Below, piece by piece: positions 57,245-64,000 of a DNA stretch of 64,000 nt. The translations under genes and the position numbers were made by a program. A model generated the notes under the pieces. The model was not told where the DNA came from. It searched no databases and saw nothing but the letters and a program-made list of their open reading frames with translations. The stretch comes from Selaginella moellendorffii (taxonomy: Eukaryota > Streptophyta > Lycopodiopsida > Selaginellales > Selaginellaceae), in contig NW_003314275.1 in the NCBI RefSeq assembly GCF_000143415.4, positions 1,850,697 through 1,914,696 on the forward strand. The letters run 5' to 3'. Each line of letters starts with the position of its first letter. Position 1 is the first letter of the stretch.

Positions 57245-59546
57245 ACTCCACCACCCATAGACAAAGTTCGATGTCCTCATCGAACAGTAAACCCTTTTAT
57301 AAAGTAACACCCGAATGTATTACGATTTCCATCCTTGGCACCCAGCCAATATTTGTCTATGGTTTGACACTGAAGGCTCACCATGCCTTGTCCATCCTCT
57401 AAGGAGCATAGTCTCTCCAACATAGAGACTCATTCGACCACCTGGGGTGGTTTGCTCCCTTTTATTGGTTCAGTTCCCGCTAAACCCATTAAAGACACCT
57501 TCTCTAACTCAATTCCACTACTCATTCTCGAGTAGTCTCAGATTCCATCAACATAACCTTTGCACTTTGGAACTTTTAATTTTGACTTCTCAAAGTCAAT
57601 TTCCTAGATGTCTCTGACACCTTGCATTGCACATATTGTGCAACTCCACTTCCCCCTGCTAAGAAGTTCTCTACTTGAGGGCACCATCATCCTCTCTTCG
57701 ATTTCGTGCCACCTTTGGCACTAAGTTCCAGTTATCATAATTTGTGCTAGGGCTGTCCACGGCCCTATCATTTGGCTACCTTACCGCTCCCACCCTTGGA
57801 GCTTCCACTTTCGCCAAATAGAAGTAATTGGGAATCCATTCTTGGGAACACATTGCCTTTCCCACAATCTGTTAGCCCCCAATACTTTTCTATTCTTGGC
57901 CTAACTTTGCCATTTGGATTCTTTCCCATGATTCCCATGGCTCTTTACTTAGCCACTAGTATTTTGCTCCTATCCTTGATTGTTGTGCCTAGCAACATGG
58001 GATTGCTACCTCCATTTTTGAAGTATCCTTTTAATCCCATAGCAAAGACTTTGATTTGCCAAGTTCAGAGGGTGTTCACCCTTAGTACGTCTCCTTAGCA
58101 TTTTTTGCTATGGGCTCTATCACAGCCTAACTTTGAGACCCTCCTATGAATCTCTTATATAGACTACTTTCTTCGGATTTATTATGCCATCGCATTGACA
58201 TATTTCATTTCCCTTAGGTGTTCTTCCCACTTGGTCACCTTGACCAAGCCACACCATCATCAATAGTTCTAATCAACAGTTTAAACTTGGAATTTTATCC
58301 CCTAACCTCACAAGGACCTTATCCTTGTTTTGGCCATAAGATCACATAGTGATCTAACCTTGGCACCTTAATAAGTTTGCCAATAGGTACTAGGTCTTCT
58401 ATACCTTTAAGTTGTTCATCATGACCCCGGGGGCATCCCCCACACTTGGCGGTGCACCCAAGCCAGCCCATCTGGCCAATGGTCCATAGCAACTGAGACT
58501 GGGTGTCCCCATCTCTTTCACCACGTCCTTGGTGCCACTTGTACCAAAGTGTTCAAGCTAGATATGTCGAGCTTTCACACTAAGCAATCTAGCCATGCAT
58601 CACGACTTCGAGGCATCCCTCGCTTGGCGGTGTGCCCAAACCAGTCTCCCCACTGAGAGTCCATGACCACCGAAATATGAGTGTCCTCATATTCCAAACC
58701 ATCACCACATCCTAGTGAGTTGGGACTCGAACCCAAGCACTAGAGGGTCGAGACTCGAACCTAACCTCCATATATTCATCTATGGACGGCATCACACAGG
58801 ATGCCTAGCGTGACTCCCCACGCCGGTGCACCATCCTACACTTAAAGTGTGCTACAGATCACAACTTAGGAACTTAGTTCCTCCACACTGCCAAGTCCTC
58901 TCACTTGACAAGTTTGTGATCATGCATGGACTCTTCCATGCTTGGCCCTATAGGCCACCCTTTTGAAGTTGGCTCCTTCAACTAGGGTATTCGTTCCCTC
59001 AACTTGCCAATCTCACTTAGTAAGTCATCCGACCACCGTAACATGGTTCTGAAAGTCCTTAACCATCGACTTTTGTTCAAAGCCCTCTCTTTAAACACTC
59101 GGGAATTACTTCCCTAACCTTGATAGCATCGCCTCTCGGCAAGCTTCGAGACCATGCTTCTGCTGCGCTACTCTGATTTCGCGCGCTCTATAAACCATTT
59201 ACACTTGGGTGTGTAGGTACTTATCTACCTAGAGGGAACATTCAAGGAACTCTGTTCCTTAGCTTGCTAAGGTCTTTCCTTTCGTAAGCTTTCCAATTGC
59301 CATATAGTCTAACATGGACAATCCTATGTTTTAGACTCTCTATGGCATCGCAGTCGTTAGTAACAACATGCTTGAGCACCCACTTGATTCTCCACTCCCA
59401 ACTTGCATAACCACCCTTGGTCATGCTTGTCAATTCCTATGGTTTGGATCTATCTCTTTACTACTTGCTTTTTGGCCTCATACATTTCCTTTGGTCATTC
59501 TACTCCAAATTAGGAAGATAGCTTTGCACTTTCTACCATGCCTTGG
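57245..59546 (-). mobile_element. Internal region B, 3' part (inverted)
   Basis: Its end at 59242-59546 is the inverted copy of 62862-63165 (matched coordinate sum 122,407), so this is the 3' portion of family B on the minus strand. Next to the LTR, the minus strand reads GATGAGGACATCGAACTT, similar to the sequence before the PPT of family A. This suggests A and B share an ancestor. No intact frame was seen. Confidence 0.65.
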
Positions 59547-61148
59547 TGTGAGACACAAAATCCCTAGGCCCCAAAGTGGAGCCAGAGGGGCGCCACATGG
59601 AAGTGGCCGAAGCGAAAGCCAAACGAGCATAACACGTTTGGACTAAAAGCTCCACCTTGAAAGGTCGAGAGCGGGAGTGGAACTCCCAACGAAGTGCTCA
59701 AGGAACAAGCACAAAGAGAGCAATAAGCAAGGCTCCAAAAAGGGACTCAAAAGGACCAACACATGACACGTGGAAGTGTCCGAGATGGACCCGAGTTGGA
59801 GTCCGAGGTGGAGTCCGAGGTGGAGTCCGAGATGGACTCGAGATGGAGTCCGAGATGGAGTCCAAAATGGACCCGAGATGGAGTCCGAGATGGACCCGAG
59901 ATGGAGTCCGAGATGGAGTCCGAGATGGAGTCCGAAATGGACCCGAGATGGAGTCCGAGATGGACCCGAGGTGGAGTCCGAGATGGACCTGAGATGGAGT
60001 CCAAAGTCGAGACCGAGACCGGGACCGAGACCGGGACCGAGACCGGGACCGAGACTGAGACCGAGATCGAGACCGAGACCGAGACTGAGACCGAGTCTGA
60101 GTCTGAGTCCGAGTCCGAGTCCGAGTTCGAGTCCGAGTCCGAGTTCGAGTCTGAGAGGGTGAAAACCCAAAGCGTTTGTCTCCCAGACCCTGGGGGGTTT
60201 GGTGAGCTCCAAAAGTATAGTAGGGGGAGGACTGCAGTGGAGCCAGTTTGGCCAGGAAAGGCCAGTTTGGCCCAGGAAGGCCGGACCCAGTGTTGGGTGA
60301 TGAGCTGCCCACTGGGAAGTCCAAGACTAGAGTGAACACAAGCCGACAAGCGGGGTAGCTTGGTGAAGTGTTCAAGAGCCGGCTCTAGTTCCCCCGGGAG
60401 ATCGACTAGCCGATGCTCCCAGTCCAAGTGTGGGTGGCACTACCTACTTGGATACCTGGTGTGGCTCAACGGAACCTCGCTCTAAGCCCATGGCTAGAGC
60501 ACCCAAAGGCAGAAGGCGAGGAGAGTACCCATGAAGCCCGTGTAGGGCCACGGTGTTCCAAAATGTTGTCCCAAAGTCCCAGACTGTGGAAAGGAAAAGG
60601 AGTAGCCCTCTGGTGTGGTGACAAAGGACACGGTCACCTAGTGAGGAAGTCCCAGAGGACAGTTGGACTTAGAGGTTGGGCTTGCAGGCCTTGATCTAAT
60701 GGCAGTGTTGGTGAACATGGCCATCGACAGAGAGGGACTTGGTGGGGACCGGAAAAGATATTGGGGAAGGTTATTCCCCAAGTCTGCGAGCATCCTAAGG
60801 ATGCTAAGGAGTGGATCTGGGATGATCACTCATGGATGGACGGCCTAGTCTATGAGAGACGGGATTGCAATGTAGGTGGTGTTGGACCACCGATGTGACC
60901 AAGGTGAACAGGTATGGCCTTAGCGTAACGGGACGATATGTCGGTGGTACCTTGGGGTGTCAATCATGGGATCGGACACGGGGAGCACTTGGACCAAGTG
61001 CTAAGGTTGAGTGGCATGGATGCCATTCTCGGGGCTAGCAAGCCCCAAGTCTTGAGTTGGACTTATGGAGGTTGTGAATGAGACTCCTCCAAGTGGTCAG
61101 AGGTGTGGTTAAGTGACTAAAGTAGAATGGAAAAATTAGTCGTTTACA
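59547..61148 (+). mobile_element. LTR of family B, copy 3 (reference copy)
   Basis: 1602 bp, TGTGAGACACAAAATCCC...GTCGTTTACA, followed by a PBS-like TTTGGTATTGGAG (61150-61162). It contains the 6/12-bp minisatellite at 59775-60155 and, at about 60235-60300, the uninterrupted version of the site into which composite A inserted in copy 2. Confidence 0.8.
59775..60155 (+). repeat. Minisatellite in LTR-B copy 3
   Basis: GAGATGGAGTCC / GAGATGGACCCGA dodecamers pass into GAGACCGGGACC and GAGTCCGAGTCC arrays. It produces stop-free frames of up to 226 codons in several frames, which are not genes. Confidence 0.93.
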
Positions 61149-63170
61149 ATTTGGTATTGGAGTTGTTCCTTAGTCCGACTTTTATTGGTGCTCAAGTATA
61201 TCACCATTGGTGTTGGCATCGGAAGGTCCAAGGAGTAGTAGGTCGGGAAGACATGGCTCTCCATTATAGCTCATGTGTGAACTTGTAGACACGGTGGTGG
61301 ATAGAAAAGGGCCAATAATGGAACGACTTTGGGATCTTGGGAACAGTGCAAGGTTTTCCTCATTGAGTTGAGGATGTGATCCGGATGAGCATTTGGCTCA
61401 TCAAATTGACTAAGGTAGTTTTGATAAACAACTATAGTTGGGATCACGGGAAAGATAGAGACTCCAAAACAATAAAGGAGTCATAAGATTATCCTCACAT
61501 AGTTGAGGCAAGTGCTCATAAATTTGAGACTGGAATTGATGACCGTGGGAGGTCAAATACGAAAGAGGACACAAGTCCTTGAAATGGTAGCCGGGGCTAC
61601 CTCTAATAAATGTTGGAACAACCCAAGGAGTTGGGGGTGTACTCAAAGGATGACTCATCACATAGACAAGTGGTCCTAAGGGGCAAAAGGTTGCCCTAAG
61701 AGACCAAATCAAGTGTCGGAGTAACACTTGCAAAGATGGTCCTTGTGAGCAGGACTTGAATACAAGAAGTTGTATTCCAGCGAGTTGGCACCTCGAAGAC
61801 TAAAACCTCGCAGGTCGTTAGATTAGCAAAGTCTAAAATGCTGGATGACTCAAGTGGAGTCAGGGAATGGCCCTAAAGGATTGGTTGAAGCATTTGGACT
61901 AAGGTGTATGGTGCCCCATGAAGTATGGGGAGGATCATAAGATCCAAGGATGTGAACAGTAGGTATCTCATTGAGGACAGAATGTGCCATGCTAAAGTTG
62001 TGGGAAAGATGTTCCCAAAAGAAAGCAACTTTGGCCTAGAGTTGGGTGCAAACACTATGGTGCAATGCTAATGGATAATTGGCATAAGAGACAACCATAT
62101 TAGTCTTGGCAAAAAGACCTAGACACAAGTAAGAAGTGTCATAAAGGTAGGCTCGTGGAGCCGATGGTATGGAGACATCGAATGTGCCAAGGCGTGCTGC
62201 CTTGAGGTCAAGTTGGCGGGTTTATGAGAACCCCGTCCAAAGGAATCCTAACGGAAATGGGAATAGCATAGCCTATGCTGGAAGGCATGCGGTTAAAGTG
62301 TGGTGACCCAGATAATGATTGAGGTGTGGAAGCACCAGCAATGAGTTGTAGGACTTGACAATTATGAAGCAACTAAGCAAAAGGTGCAAAATAATTCGTT
62401 AAACTGGTAGAAGGCAACTACCTAAGACTTCTTATTGGGATAAAGAAGTTAGATATACCTTTATGAGGGATAAATTGCTTATGTTGCAATGTAGTAAATC
62501 AATGTCGAAAAGGGAATGTTCGTTATCAGAGAGGCCATCATTGGGACACCCAGACACTCTAGAACACCAAAAGGTGTTGTTTGGTGTCGTGAGGGCAATG
62601 GACAATGCCCAAGGGACAAAGTCCCTAGAGAATGATGGATAAGAGGTGCTATCCAAATGTCCAAGGTTGTGGAGACGAGAGAAGTCCGTCTACCCGAATT
62701 GAACAAAGCCAAAAGGGGATTTTGGCAAGGCTAGGGATAGGCATATAAAGGCCCATAAGTAGCAACGGTAATCCTAGGGTATGGGATTACAAGGTGGGCA
62801 CACCCGGATTGAGAAACCACTCCTAGGTTGTCAGGTAGGTTCATCCCTATGAATACTTGCCAAGGCATGGTAGAAAGTGCAAAGCTATCTTCCTAGTCTG
62901 GAGGAGAATAATTGAAGGAAATGAATGAGGCTAAAAAGGCAAGTAGTAAAGAGATAGAACCGAACCATGGGAATTGACAGGCATGACCAAGGGTGGTTAT
63001 GCAAGTTGGGAGTGGAGAATCAAATGGGTGCTCAAGCATGTTGTTAGTAACAATTGGGATGCCATAGAGAGTCTAGAACATGGGATTGTCCATGTTAGAC
63101 TATATGGCAATTGGAAAGCTTGTGAAAGGAGAGACCTTAGCAAGCTAAGGAACAGAGTTCCTTGAACATT
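61149..63170 (+). mobile_element. Internal region B, 5' part
   Basis: Follows the LTR-B copy 3 PBS. Its start is shared with 37963-38227 and its end (62862-63165) is inverted at 59242-59546. No gag or pol motif was recognised. A short frame at 62974-63165 (MTGMTKGGYASWEWRIKWVL) is conserved between the two copies but has no known family. Confidence 0.65.
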
Positions 63171-64000
63171 CCTCCTAGATGCTCTATTTCGTTAAAGTGG
63201 GATTTATTCAGTAAAATGGGACTAGGTACAAATTTTCAAGTATTTGAAAATGACGTGAAATTATATGTTTTTTGTCCAGGGGCTAGACATATCTGGGGCA
63301 TGGTGACTAGCACGGTGACTTTGTGTCCAGATTGAGTCCATCTGGTTGTATAATAAATCTCATTGTCAAGGTGAATAAGCCGAATCTGAAGCTAAAGAAG
63401 AGCGATGGCATGCGCGCACACACTATTTGTTTGTTCATTGAGCGTGTGGTGAGCTTTCCAAGATGAACGTCATTCCTATTAGCCAGACATATAACTTAAT
63501 GGTAAGAACATTTAGATATTATTCAATGTTATCTTTTTCTAACGAATCTAATTGTGAAGGTGTAGCAAGAGGCATTGCTAGTCTGGAGAAGTCATTTAAC
63601 TCATTTGACCCTTAGTGTATTTTCATGAAACTAAATAACATTCATATTATTAAGGAATTTCTCTAGTACCTTTTTTTTACGACATAGAGGCTTGCATTTC
63701 TTTCAAAGGTGATTTAGTAAAAGGCCTGAGGGCACATGCCATTCTATTTCTCAGACCGGTATTAAGATATACTAGTGCAAAGGGAAAAAGGTATTTGGTG
63801 ATCAAGTAAATGGCATGAGGGCACACGCCATTATAAGCCTAAGCGCTAGTGGACACCTCCTTTTTGGTACTCTCAGCAGTACTATCATCCTTCTCCGGGT
63901 CAGTTGTTTTGCTTTGGATTGTTGTCTTTGACGTTACTGGGGCGTTCTCGATAGTTGTTAATGTTGCCGTTTGTTCAGAAAAATGATCACCTGGAGTATA
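63171..64000. other. Unassigned sequence at the window end
   Basis: AT-rich. No gene, repeat partner or structure was recognised. The break from family B homology occurs just after GTTCCTTGAACATTCC. Confidence 0.4.

Noticed and set aside
59643-60427. Overlapping frames of 130-226 codons on both strands, and similar ones at 35660-36154 and 56616-57093
   Set aside because: They arise from the 6/12-bp minisatellite inside LTR-B; the repeat unit is a multiple of three without stops.

Overview
This is nuclear DNA of a land plant. Typical plant genes with plant splice sites sit in a tight cluster, and plant LTR retrotransposons fill the rest. Most introns are only 45-130 bp and the families are those of an early vascular plant. 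This suggests a lycophyte such as Selaginella; the species is an inference, not something read directly.

Layout. 1-2.6 kb holds decayed LTR-retrotransposon pieces. 3.4-29.5 kb is a gene island with fourteen recognisable protein genes, whose exons I resolved by conserved protein reading and phase-consistent splice sites: PLATZ zinc protein (-), membrane-anchored ubiquitin-fold protein MUB (-), thiamine pyrophosphokinase (-), SUN-domain nuclear envelope protein (-), LUMINIDEPENDENS homeodomain protein (+), SAUR-like protein (+), plastid co-chaperonin CPN20 (-), aldo-keto reductase / K+ channel beta subunit KAB1 (+), DUF1685 protein (-), At4g08330-like CxxC protein (-), GT31 beta-1,3-galactosyltransferase (+), F-box/actin-related ARP8 (+), a PTSPKV-motif protein (+) and riboflavin pyrimidine deaminase PYRD (+). 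They are ordinary housekeeping or regulatory genes with no common pathway. Three are divergent pairs sharing 0.3-0.5 kb promoters.

29.5-35.5 kb is AT-rich and gene-free, with a 43-bp-arm hairpin and a 0.7 kb alternating purine/pyrimidine microsatellite. 35.5-63.2 kb is a nested array of two non-coding LTR-retrotransposon families. Family B (LTR about 1.6 kb, carrying a 6/12-bp minisatellite) is present as three LTRs in both orientations. Inside the inverted B LTR lies a 17.5 kb composite of family A (LTR about 1.13 kb, initiator-Met-tRNA-type PBS, polypurine tract). It has near-identical 5-bp flanks and an empty-site paralogue 4 kb away in the same window.

The most striking object is inside composite A: two 5' halves face each other, forming an inverted repeat with arms of about 5.4 kb and a 27-nt centre. 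If transcribed through, it would give a very long hairpin RNA. I found no intact gag-pol coding in A or B. No CRISPR, rRNA or convincing tRNA gene was seen.
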